Of a stretch of DNA of 64,000 nucleotides, positions 34,861-43,879 are shown in pieces. The notes below the pieces were generated by a model. The model saw only the letters and a list, made by a program, of their open reading frames with translations. It was not told the origin of the DNA and searched no databases. The DNA lies in contig JAJCZM010000008.1 of NCBI GenBank assembly GCA_029262375.1, positions 193,291-257,290 of the forward strand, read 5' to 3'. This DNA is from Deltaproteobacteria bacterium. GTDB taxonomy: Bacteria > Desulfobacterota > Binatia > UBA1149 > SPBQ01. Positions within the stretch are counted from its first letter, which is position 1. Each line of letters begins with the position of its first letter. Position numbers and translations under genes: made by a program.

Positions 34861-34888
34861 CATGAGACGGCGATGAGACCGTCTCATG
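34861..34888. repeat. Perfect 10-bp inverted repeat (CATGAGACGG-8-CCGTCTCATG)
   Basis: Directly read upstream of the yacG-like gene; a further ATGAGAC copy lies in the spacer. Confidence 0.85.
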
Positions 34889-35152
34889 ACGTGCGAGCAG
34901 ATGCGGACTGACGCACCGTGTGAGTCTAAACAGAGTTCGGACGCACTTGTAAATCGTCCCAAATATCCCGAGATTCAGCAATAACAGGTCACAGACTAGT
35001 ACCTTTGGGATACCGACGGTACGGCGTGGTCACGCCGGAAGAAGCGAAGCGGAGCGCACGAGAGATAGTCGTCGAGTTGGCCGCCCGCGAACCACATCGA
35101 GCGCAGCATCGCATTGATTGGCTGATCCATATACTTCGCGGGGAGGGCGAGC

Positions 35153-36895
35153 GTGAGGACTCTTGAACGTCTGGTCACGGGAATCGAATTGATGCCGACT
35201 CCGAATCTGCGTTCCGTGGCTTCCGTGCTGACCACCGGCATACTTTGCGTGACCCTGCTCGGGTGTTCGGGGGAGAGTCGGTCGACCGATGAGTCCCAAC
35301 CCGATCGTCCCAACATCGTCTTGTTGATCAGCGACGATCATGGCTGGCCGTATTTCGGCTTCATGGGCGATGCGATCGTGCAAACTCCGCACATCGATGC
35401 ACTGGCCGCGCGCAGCGCCGTGTTCCCCTACGGGTTTGTGCACGCGAGCACGTGTCGTCCGTCGTTGATGGCCCTCCTTACCGGGCTGTACGAGGACCAA
35501 TGGGACGATAAGAATCGGACCCTGACTGAGAAGGGACTCCTGTCGCACGTTCAGACCCACGAGTTTCGCGAGATCGACTACTACCGAACGCTGCCGCGGG
35601 AACTTGCGAAAGTGGGCTACGTTTCATTTCAGGGCGGTAAGCACTGGGAGGGAACGTTCTCGGAGGCGGGGTTCACCGCCGGTACGAAGACGGCGCGCGG
35701 GAAGAATATGCTCGAGATGAATGCGCATTCGGGCGGTGCCGCGAAGTTTGCAAGAGAATCGATCGAGGCCGCAACCGAATTCATCGAAGCGTCCGATAAC
35801 CAGCCGTTCTTCATGTGGTTTGCACCGGAACTGCCGCACTATCCTTTGGATGCCGGCGACGAGTTCACGAGTCTGTACGCAGGGAAGGGGCTGACGATGC
35901 TGGCGCAGGCCTACTACGCCAACATCTCGCGTCTCGATGCCCGCGTCGGGGAGCTCCTGGAGTATCTCGATCGGACCGGGAGAAGTGACAACACGCTGGT
36001 AGTTTTCCTTTCCGACAACGGATGGGAGCAGGATCCCTTCGAGAATCGCTTCATGCAGATTGGATTCGGCGGCCCACGCGGCAAGGCATCGGCTTATGAG
36101 CTGGGTTTCCGAACGCCTGTTCTTGTTAGCTACCCGGGTCGCGTCAAACCCCGCCGCGATGAGGGTTTGGTTCTTGGAATCGATTTGTTTGCAACGATGC
36201 TCGATTACGCTGGAGCTCCGCAATTGCGCGATAGGTTCGGCATCAGTCTGCGTGCTCTGCTTGAGGAGGGTGACGGCGAAACGAGGTCGCACGTCGTCGA
36301 GAAAACAGGCGTTGTCCGGGTTCGCGATGAGAAGGAACTGGCGGCGAACGCTGGTAACCCTATGATCAAGCATCCGATGTATTTCGTTCGCACAAGAACC
36401 TGGCGCTACATCTGGAAATACGCGACCGAGATAGAAGAGCTCTACCGCATAGATACCGATCCATACGAACAGGTTGATGTTGCCGCCGACAACAGGGAGA
36501 CGGCCGTAGAACTTCGGGCGTACATCGAGAACTGGCTCGCGGGGCTGCGTGCGCAACGTGATGGATACGATGTCGACGGTGTGGTTCGCGACACATCGAC
36601 TTCACGGCCGGCTGCCGGTTTGAAGCTCGTTCTTAGCGTATCGGCGACTGACAAGCGGAGGATCGAGCGTGAAGCCATCTCTGACAGCGACGGTCGCTTC
36701 GCATTCCGCGATTTGCCGCCGGGTGACTTCACTTTGACGTCCGGGGTTGCCGGTATCACGCTCTCGGCGGCCGGTGACCCGGATAAGAGGGTACGCGTAG
36801 TGTTGCCGCAGGGGGCCATCGGTGGTTTCGTGGCGGTTGGCGCGACCAAGATGCCGGCGGGGGCGCAGGCGGTCGGCTTGCAAAATGATTCCTAA
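35153..36895 (+). CDS. Sulfatase-family lipoprotein with C-terminal carboxypeptidase-regulatory-like domain
   Basis: Lipobox LLGCSG; RPNIVLLISDDHGWPYFG, STCRPSLMALLTGLY, LVVFLSDNGW; C-terminal DGRFAFRDLPPGDFTLTSGVAG. Confidence 0.9.
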   Translation: MRTLERLVTGIELMPTPNLRSVASVLTTGILCVTLLGCSGESRSTDESQPDRPNIVLLISDDHGWPYFGFMGDAIVQTPHIDALAARSAVFPYGFVHASTCRPSLMALLTGLYEDQWDDKNRTLTEKGLLSHVQTHEFREIDYYRTLPRELAKVGYVSFQGGKHWEGTFSEAGFTAGTKTARGKNMLEMNAHSGGAAKFARESIEAATEFIEASDNQPFFMWFAPELPHYPLDAGDEFTSLYAGKGLTMLAQAYYANISRLDARVGELLEYLDRTGRSDNTLVVFLSDNGWEQDPFENRFMQIGFGGPRGKASAYELGFRTPVLVSYPGRVKPRRDEGLVLGIDLFATMLDYAGAPQLRDRFGISLRALLEEGDGETRSHVVEKTGVVRVRDEKELAANAGNPMIKHPMYFVRTRTWRYIWKYATEIEELYRIDTDPYEQVDVAADNRETAVELRAYIENWLAGLRAQRDGYDVDGVVRDTSTSRPAAGLKLVLSVSATDKRRIEREAISDSDGRFAFRDLPPGDFTLTSGVAGITLSAAGDPDKRVRVVLPQGAIGGFVAVGATKMPAGAQAVGLQNDS

Positions 36896-38057
36896 GTTGG
36901 ATGTTCACGCCGGCGGTCCGGCTTTGCGGACCATCTTGGGGCGGGTGTTCCTCGTGCTTGTCGGTCCCATGCTGATCTTGGGTGTTGGTGAACTCGTAAC
37001 GAGTTCGGCGGGGCAGCGCCTGCTCGCGTCCGATCCGCTCTACCTTGCCGGCCAGGAGATGGAGAAGTGCCGATCGGCGCCGTCGCTGGTCGAGTGGTGC
37101 CGGACGAAGAAGCTGGGACCCGGCCAGACTGCGGTGTACACGGTCGGCGGCAGTAGCGTGCAGGGCTATCCAATCCGCATTCAGTCCTTCCCGAAACACC
37201 TCGCCACCGTTCTTCGCCAACGCTCAGGCTCTCGATACGCCGTGCAGAACTTTGGCGCCATGTGCCGCGACAGTATTTTCGTCCGCCAGTGTTTAGCGCA
37301 CTTACAACCCGCCCCCGGCTCGATCGTGGTGCTGTATGCAGGCCACAACGATATGGCCAATTTTGTCGTCCCATGGCCGTCTCTGCGTTACTTGTCGGAA
37401 GAATATCCCGCGCTATTGGAGATCCCTCGGTGGCTTGCCGGTACGCATTTGTATTCTGCGCTCATCGACAAGGGAGGGCGCTGGCCGCAACAGCCGACCT
37501 TGACGCGGCATCGGATGAAGAGCCCGGACTACGAACGCGCTCGTGATTTTGCGATCGAAAAATATACCGAGAACCTGAAACAGATTCTGGATTCGACCCA
37601 AGCACAAGGATCGCGCGTGATTCTGGCAACGCTCGTGAGCAATCTTTACGAATTTCCGTTCCGCAAATCCAAGTGGGATCCGGCGGTGATGAACACAACG
37701 GAGATGGCCCCCGAAAAGCAGAACTGGCAACGAGCTTACCGCGCGGGAATCCGCGCCTTCCGTGAACAGCTCTTTACGGACGCGCTCAGCGAATTCAAAA
37801 TCGCGCGCGACGAGCTCATGGTCGGGCGTGCGCCGAGCATGCTGAATGACCGTATTCGCAGCCTGGCGGCATCCTACCCTCACGTGACCTTGCTCGATAC
37901 CGAGCGGATTCTCGATGAGTTGGGACGTCACGAGGGCATCGGCTGCAACTTCTTCGGGGAGCAAGACTGGTGCGATCAGTTCCACCCCAATCGTCGCCTG
38001 CACGCGATCATTGGCGATCACTTGGCCGCGATAATCGAACGCTTGGACAACGGCTGA
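36885..38057 (+). CDS. SGNH/GDSL-type hydrolase with N-terminal membrane anchor
   Basis: VYTVGGSSVQGYP (block I), VQNFG (II), VLYAGHNDM (III), DQFHPN (V); ATG at 36885 overlaps the sulfatase stop. Confidence 0.8.
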   Translation: MIPKLDVHAGGPALRTILGRVFLVLVGPMLILGVGELVTSSAGQRLLASDPLYLAGQEMEKCRSAPSLVEWCRTKKLGPGQTAVYTVGGSSVQGYPIRIQSFPKHLATVLRQRSGSRYAVQNFGAMCRDSIFVRQCLAHLQPAPGSIVVLYAGHNDMANFVVPWPSLRYLSEEYPALLEIPRWLAGTHLYSALIDKGGRWPQQPTLTRHRMKSPDYERARDFAIEKYTENLKQILDSTQAQGSRVILATLVSNLYEFPFRKSKWDPAVMNTTEMAPEKQNWQRAYRAGIRAFREQLFTDALSEFKIARDELMVGRAPSMLNDRIRSLAASYPHVTLLDTERILDELGRHEGIGCNFFGEQDWCDQFHPNRRLHAIIGDHLAAIIERLDNG

Positions 38058-38166
38058 CTCGAGTCAGCGCGTAGCCGTTTTCAATACCGCCGAGACGTTA
38101 TCGCGCGCGCGTTGCGTTGAGGGTCCTCTGGGCGGGGGCCTCCAAGGAGCACAAACGCTTGAAAAA

Positions 38167-38241
<75 letters not shown>

Positions 38242-38357
38242 ATATTCCGACCCTATATGGGCGAAGCGCCTGATTCGGTCAACCTGGGGGCGCGGGGCCC
38301 TGGTTGGGCGTGCTTGCTGTGTTTGCTCGCGACGGAGCATCTGTTAGAGCCGCTCGC

Positions 38358-38840
38358 ATGTCTGAAGTCGGTAACGCGGAGCCGGGCGAACGCCCGACCT
38401 GGGACGAGTACTTTCTTACGATCACGCGCCAGGTGGCGGAACGCTCGACCTGCGTTCGCGCCAAAGTAGGCGCGGTCATCGTCCGTGACCGGAGCATCTT
38501 GGCTACCGGCTACAATGGTGCGCCGGCCGGGATGCCCCATTGTCTGGACGTAGGCTGCCTCGTCTACGAATCGAAGACGCCCGACGGAAATATCGAAGAG
38601 AACTGTTTCCGTACGATACACGCGGAGATCAATGCGATTGCACAGGCCGCCCGCAACGGCACACGCATTGATGGTGCCGATATTTACGTGACGCACACGC
38701 CGTGTATCCACTGCTTCAAGACGCTGGTGAACACGGGCATCAAGCGCATGTTCTACGCGAAGCCCTACAAGATGGAGACGCTCGACGAATTGCTGCGCAA
38801 CACCGGAGTGGAGCTCATCGGTCTCGTGCCGCCGGGCTGA
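38358..38840 (+). CDS. dCMP deaminase family protein
   Basis: CVRAKVGAVIVRDRSILATGYNGAPAGMPHC, HAEINAIAQAARNG, TPCIHCFKTLVNTGIKR. Confidence 0.93.
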   Translation: MSEVGNAEPGERPTWDEYFLTITRQVAERSTCVRAKVGAVIVRDRSILATGYNGAPAGMPHCLDVGCLVYESKTPDGNIEENCFRTIHAEINAIAQAARNGTRIDGADIYVTHTPCIHCFKTLVNTGIKRMFYAKPYKMETLDELLRNTGVELIGLVPPG

Positions 38841-38843
38841 CCC

Positions 38844-41615
38844 TTAGTCCGAGTCTTTCAGTCCGAGCAGGCTTCGCAGTTCTTTGCCGGTGTGTGAGGC
38901 GGCGCAGTCCGCCACTTCCAATGGGACGCCGGCGACGACGACCTTGCCGCCTCCGTCTCCACCTTCAGGTCCCAGGTCGATGATGTGATCCGCGTGCGAA
39001 ATAAAATCCGTATGGTGTTCGACGACGAGCACGGAGTGGCCGCGTTCGACCAACCCGTCGAGTACCGTGATCAGTGTGTGGATGTCTTGCAGGTGTAGCC
39101 CGGTCGTCGGTTCGTCAAAAATGAAAAGAGAGCCATGCGAGCGACTCTCTTCGGCTAAGAACGCTGCGAGCTTCAGGCGCTGTGCTTCGCCGCCCGATAG
39201 AGTCGAAGTGGATTGGCCCAGTGTGAGATAACCGAGCCCTACGGAGATGAGACAGTCGAGTTTCATGCGCAGCGGCGCGCGCTCGGCGAAGAACTCGCGC
39301 GCATCCTCGATCGTCATGTTGAGCACGTCGTGGATATTCTTGTCGACGTAGCGAACATCGAGAACGCTCTGTTTGAATCGACGACCGGCGCAGTCGTCGC
39401 ATGGCACATCGATGTCGGCCATGAAGTGCATCTCGATCGTGCAGGTGCCGGTTCCCTGACATGCCTCGCAACGACCGCCGACGGTGTTGAAGCTGAACGC
39501 CGCTGCCGTGACCTTTGCGCGCCGCGCGGCCGGTGTGGCCGCGAATAGCTTTCGAACCTCGTCGTAACATTTAAGGTATGTCGCCGGGTTCGAGCGTAGC
39601 GAACGGCCGATCGGGGCCTGGCTCATCATCATGATATCGTCGATACAATCGAAGCCGTCGATGCCGTCGCAAGCACCCGCTTCTTGGCCGCCCAGTGAAC
39701 GCGCCTTGAGAAAGTTCTGGTAGAGCACCTGTTCGACCAACGTAGATTTCCCGGATCCGGACACGCCCGTGACACACACGAGTTGCCCGAGAGGGATCTC
39801 TACCTCGTCGATCGCGAGGTTGTGCTCGCGGGCACCCCTGATCACGATCGACGACTCGACCGATCGCTTACGCTGCTTTTTTTGTCGGTGCAGCGTACGG
39901 ATCAGTAGCAGCCGCCCGGTTGCCGAATCTTGCGACGGCAATCCCGACGGTTTGCCTTCGTACATGATTTCTCCGCCACGCGATCCGCCGCCGGGTCCGA
40001 GGTCGATGACGTGGTCGGCGCCGTTGATCAATGTCGGGTCGTGTTCGACCAGCGCGACTGTATTGCCGGTCTTCGTCAGTCGGCGAAGTACTTTGAGCAG
40101 TCGCTCGCTATCTCTCGGGTGTAGGCCGACCGTCGGTTCGTCGAGTGCATACAGCGTATCCGTTAGCGAGCTGCCGAGTGCGGCAGCCAAGTGGATTCGT
40201 TGGGCTTCACCTCCGCTCAGCGTGCGTGCTTGCCTGTCGAGCGTGAGGTAGCCGAGCCCGACATCGAGCAGGTAGTTCAGACGATTCTTTATCTCGCCGA
40301 GAACAGACGCCGACCGTTCTTTCTGTTCGGTCGTCAGTTTCAGTCGTGCAATCGCTTTGGACAGGTCGATGATGCTGAGCGCGCAGAAGTCGGCGATGTT
40401 GCGACGGCCGATTCGTACCGCGAGCGCTTCCGGTTTCAGGCGAGCCCCTTTGCAGACGCTACAAGTCTTGTAGCTTCGATAGCGCGCGAGAAGGATTCGG
40501 ACGTGCGTCTTGTAGCGGCGTCCTTCGAGCCATTCGAAGAAGCCGACGATACCCGGACTCTCGCGATCCCCTTCCAAGATCCATTTCTTCGCTTCGTCGG
40601 GGAGTTGCGAGTACGGCAACCCCGTCGAGAAACCGTGACGTTTTGCTCCGTCGAGAAAGTCGGACTGAAATTCCGAGTAAGCCGGTGTGCTCCACGGCGC
40701 GACCGCACCGTCTTTGAGCGACAAGCGCTTGTTCGGAATGACTTTGTCGATGTCGATGTCGACAACGCGACCGAATCCTTCGCACTCTGCGCATGCGCCG
40801 AGTGGGCTGTTGAAACTGAACAGATGGGGCGTCGGCTTCGTGTACTCGCGATCGCATTCGCGGCACGTGTATCGCGAATCAAACGTGACGGGCGGTCGCT
40901 TGGCGTCGATGTCGCTCATCGTGACGCGTCCGCCGCCGAGTTGGAATCCGCGCTCGATCGCTTCGTTCGCACGACCGCTCTTCTCTTTCGAAACCGCGAA
41001 GCGATCGATCACGACATCGAGAACATCGCATTCGATGTTTGTCGTTCGGATGTCGTCTATCGGCTTGGCTTCACCGTCGAGCCAGAGCCGCGTGTAGCCC
41101 TGGCGCGTTAGCGCATCGAGTGCGTCGTCATGCGCGGTGCCGTGCAGCGGGATCGAAGCATGGAACGCGACGCGCGTGCCCTCGTCGAGGTTCGTCGCTT
41201 CGGTGGTCGCTGACTCGACCGTATCGGCGGCGACAATCGTTTGGCAGTCGGGGCAGGCCAACGTGCCGGCATGGGTCAGTAGCAGGCGTACGTAGTCGTG
41301 AACCTCGGTGATCGTACCTACCGTGGATCGTGCGTTCTTGATCGAGTTCTTCTGCTCGAGCGCGATGGCGGGAGGGATGTCGGTGATCTTCTCGACGTCG
41401 GGTCGCTCCATTTGTTCGAGGAACAACCGTGCGTAGGTAGACAACGACTGCACGTAGCGGCGTTGGCCTTCAGCGTAGAGTGTGTCGAAAACGAGACTGG
41501 ACTTACCGCTGCCGGAAACACCGGTAACGACCGAGATCTTGCGTCTCGGAAAACTGCAGGTGATACCCTTCAGGTTATGGGTTTGTGCCCCGACGACTTT
41601 GATCGCCCGTTTCAC
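38844..41615 (-). CDS. uvrA: Excinuclease ABC subunit A
   Basis: AIKVVGAQTHNLKGITCSFPR, GVSGSGKSSLVFDTLYAEGQRRYVQSLSTYARLFLEQM, two ABC signature motifs (LSGGEAQRI/LSGGEAQRLKLA), zinc-finger cysteines. Confidence 0.97.
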   Translation of the reverse strand: MKRAIKVVGAQTHNLKGITCSFPRRKISVVTGVSGSGKSSLVFDTLYAEGQRRYVQSLSTYARLFLEQMERPDVEKITDIPPAIALEQKNSIKNARSTVGTITEVHDYVRLLLTHAGTLACPDCQTIVAADTVESATTEATNLDEGTRVAFHASIPLHGTAHDDALDALTRQGYTRLWLDGEAKPIDDIRTTNIECDVLDVVIDRFAVSKEKSGRANEAIERGFQLGGGRVTMSDIDAKRPPVTFDSRYTCRECDREYTKPTPHLFSFNSPLGACAECEGFGRVVDIDIDKVIPNKRLSLKDGAVAPWSTPAYSEFQSDFLDGAKRHGFSTGLPYSQLPDEAKKWILEGDRESPGIVGFFEWLEGRRYKTHVRILLARYRSYKTCSVCKGARLKPEALAVRIGRRNIADFCALSIIDLSKAIARLKLTTEQKERSASVLGEIKNRLNYLLDVGLGYLTLDRQARTLSGGEAQRIHLAAALGSSLTDTLYALDEPTVGLHPRDSERLLKVLRRLTKTGNTVALVEHDPTLINGADHVIDLGPGGGSRGGEIMYEGKPSGLPSQDSATGRLLLIRTLHRQKKQRKRSVESSIVIRGAREHNLAIDEVEIPLGQLVCVTGVSGSGKSTLVEQVLYQNFLKARSLGGQEAGACDGIDGFDCIDDIMMMSQAPIGRSLRSNPATYLKCYDEVRKLFAATPAARRAKVTAAAFSFNTVGGRCEACQGTGTCTIEMHFMADIDVPCDDCAGRRFKQSVLDVRYVDKNIHDVLNMTIEDAREFFAERAPLRMKLDCLISVGLGYLTLGQSTSTLSGGEAQRLKLAAFLAEESRSHGSLFIFDEPTTGLHLQDIHTLITVLDGLVERGHSVLVVEHHTDFISHADHIIDLGPEGGDGGGKVVVAGVPLEVADCAASHTGKELRSLLGLKDSD

Positions 41616-41728
41616 GTCTCAATCTCTCTTGGGCTAGTCCGCCCTCGTATGGTCGCGGGTTCGGAAGAGCCGAAACGCCCGACGCTACCACAGCGCGCCC
41701 TGCTGGCAAGCGGCGGAGAGAAGGCGCC

Positions 41729-42532
41729 ATGACGATCGTCCCGAACGGTTGGGAGCGATTCGTGGGTCTCGACTGCGGATTCGGTGGGCGTGACGATGCA
41801 CCCGCCGCCGGCAAGAGGGTAGTTACGGTGCGCCAGGTGCACGGTAATCGACTCGTTTGCGCCGAGCAGGTGGTCCTCAATCGCGAGCGGGGTCAGCAAG
41901 CGGAACCGCGTGAGCAAGCTGAGCCGCGTGAGCAAGCTGAGCAAAGTGAGCAAGCTGTGAATGACGAGAGCGTCGAGGCCGACGCTCTCAGTGTCGTCTC
42001 CGATGGACTCATGGCAGCGATCCGTACGGCCGACTGCGTTCCCATTCTGCTGGTCGGTCAGCGCGAGCCGCTCGGGCCGGGCCGGCGGAGTGACGGCGCA
42101 GAACCGGGCAATTGCGAGCCTCGTTGGGCTGCGACGGTTCATGCCGGTTGGCGAGGCACGGTGGCCGATATCGTGGGGGTCGCCGTACGAGCGGCCGAAG
42201 CGGCAGGTTTCGCGGCAGATTCGCTGTACGCAGCCATCGGACCGGCGATTGGGCCCTGCTGTTATGAGGTCGGTGAGGAGGTCGCGTCGCGTTTCGAGGA
42301 ACTCGACCTCGACGTCGTTCGATCAGATTCGAAACTGTCGCTCGACTTGCGAGCCGTCAATCGAGTGCTGTTGCTGCGCGCCGGCTTGGAGGCGTCTCGG
42401 ATTCAGTTGTGCGGTCCGTGCACTCGCTGCCATCGTGATCGCTACTGGTCGTTTCGCGCCGACGGGCAGAAAGCTGGGCGTCAACTGAGCTGGATTGGCT
42501 GGGAAGACCGAACGCCTCGTACGGGTCGGTAA
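41729..42532 (+). CDS. Polyphenol oxidase/laccase-domain family (YfiH/PgeF) protein
   Basis: VRQVHGNRLV, IRTADCVPILL, ATVHAGWRGTVADIV, IGPAIGPCCYEVGEEV. Confidence 0.92.
   Translation: MTIVPNGWERFVGLDCGFGGRDDAPAAGKRVVTVRQVHGNRLVCAEQVVLNRERGQQAEPREQAEPREQAEQSEQAVNDESVEADALSVVSDGLMAAIRTADCVPILLVGQREPLGPGRRSDGAEPGNCEPRWAATVHAGWRGTVADIVGVAVRAAEAAGFAADSLYAAIGPAIGPCCYEVGEEVASRFEELDLDVVRSDSKLSLDLRAVNRVLLLRAGLEASRIQLCGPCTRCHRDRYWSFRADGQKAGRQLSWIGWEDRTPRTGR
41892..41957 (+). repeat. In-frame 18-bp tandem repeat inside the PgeF-like gene
   Basis: Units at 41892, 41910, 41928 and a partial unit at 41946 (GTGAGCAAGCTGAGCCGC-type); encodes REQAEP-like repeats. Confidence 0.9.
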
Positions 42533-43301
42533 GCGAGTCGACGACAATTCGGGCCAGATTGCCGGCTTGGTAGCCGTCGATGAGCCGGTGATCGAATGTC
42601 GAGCCGATCGTCATCATAGGAGCGGCGACGATCTCTCCGTCTTTTACGATCGCGCGGTCTATGACCGAACCCACCAGTAGTACGATCGGAACCCGCGATG
42701 CCGGCACCAGGGGCGCAAGCCCGTGTCCTATGCCGAACGATCCCACGTTCGAGACCATCGCCGAGCCGAACTGGTCGAACTCGACGCCGATCTTACCAAG
42801 GTCGAGAAAGAGGTCGTACGTTAAGAATTCGATGACGCGCAAAACGATGCCGAGCAGGCTATGCGGGACTTTTCGTACCGTGCTCTTGGTACGTTCCGAA
42901 CCGGGGTCCCTGTGTTCGAGGACTCGTTTCACGCGGGTCCGCATTTCGTGGGCAATTTCGATCGCGGACTTCGTATCTGCGTTTACGATCTTGAGTCCCG
43001 ACAGGTCTTCACCACCGTCGGTAGCGACCTGGCAATACACGTCCACCGAGTCGCGACGGTACAGCGCGCGCCTTGCGATGATTGCGTTCGCGTCCGGATA
43101 CGCGGCGATGGCCTTCCCGATAGCCATCGCGACCAGATGCGTGATGGTTACGCTGTCCGCATTCCCGGCAGCTCGTTGTCGCGCGTTCAACTCGTCGCGG
43201 TAGGCGAGCGCTCGCGTCATGTCGATCTCGAGATTGCCGTAGACCGTCGGATCGGTCGGGCGGCCCCACATATGAAGTGAGATACGGCGCCAGCTCGACA
43301 T
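42357..43301 (-). CDS. 2-oxoacid dehydrogenase acyltransferase-type (E2 catalytic domain) protein without lipoyl domain
   Basis: MSSWRRIS start at 43301; VTITHLVAMAIGKAIAAYPDANA, SNVGSFGI, FDHRLIDGYQAGNL (HxxxDG). Confidence 0.85.
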   Translation of the reverse strand: MSSWRRISLHMWGRPTDPTVYGNLEIDMTRALAYRDELNARQRAAGNADSVTITHLVAMAIGKAIAAYPDANAIIARRALYRRDSVDVYCQVATDGGEDLSGLKIVNADTKSAIEIAHEMRTRVKRVLEHRDPGSERTKSTVRKVPHSLLGIVLRVIEFLTYDLFLDLGKIGVEFDQFGSAMVSNVGSFGIGHGLAPLVPASRVPIVLLVGSVIDRAIVKDGEIVAAPMMTIGSTFDHRLIDGYQAGNLARIVVDSLTDPYEAFGLPSQSSSVDAQLSARRRETTSSDHDGSECTDRTTESETPPSRRAATALD

Positions 43302-43522
43302 CTTCTTTATACGGGTAAACGCCACAATTAAGGGTTGCAGCTTCGCTTTGTCGAGTGCTGCAGCGCTAGGTATTCCACGTTGCCCGTCCCCATGTCTATC
43401 GACATGTAGCGCAGCGCGTTGGTATTCGTACGATTGCGGGTGACAAGTGAGAAGGACCGAGTATATTCTTGTCGAAGCAGGTGCCCGACCTCGGGACCGG
43501 CGCAAAATAGTCCGGAGCAACA

Positions 43523-43831
43523 ATGATGGCGACTATGGTCAAGCGATTTCTCAGCACCGGCGCACTTGCTGCGTTCGCGACGATGACGATTCTGGCGATT
43601 CCAGGGCAGGCATCGGCGGAAGAGGTCTATACAGACGCGGACTCGGAATACATCCGCGTCGTGTCACGCGTGGTTCAACCCGTCGGCATTGTGCTCGAGG
43701 CAGTGGTGTTTCGCCCCTTCACCGCGTTGATGTCTTGGAGCGATCCCAACATGATTAAAGAAGACCGTGTCGAGCACCCGCGTGTTTGCTACGGGCAACG
43801 TCCGCATCGCGCGTGTTCCAAGCTTAGATAA
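43523..43831 (+). CDS. Small secreted hypothetical protein
   Basis: Signal peptide ending IPGQASAEE; 102 aa; no recognised domain. Confidence 0.65.
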   Translation: MMATMVKRFLSTGALAAFATMTILAIPGQASAEEVYTDADSEYIRVVSRVVQPVGIVLEAVVFRPFTALMSWSDPNMIKEDRVEHPRVCYGQRPHRACSKLR

Positions 43832-43879
43832 GTTCAGGTAGGCCGCGTAGCGGGCTCAGCTGGGCTCAGCCGAGCCGAA

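Noticed and set aside
40191-41111. 306-aa plus-strand ORF antisense to uvrA
   Set aside because: Shadow ORF opposite conserved uvrA.
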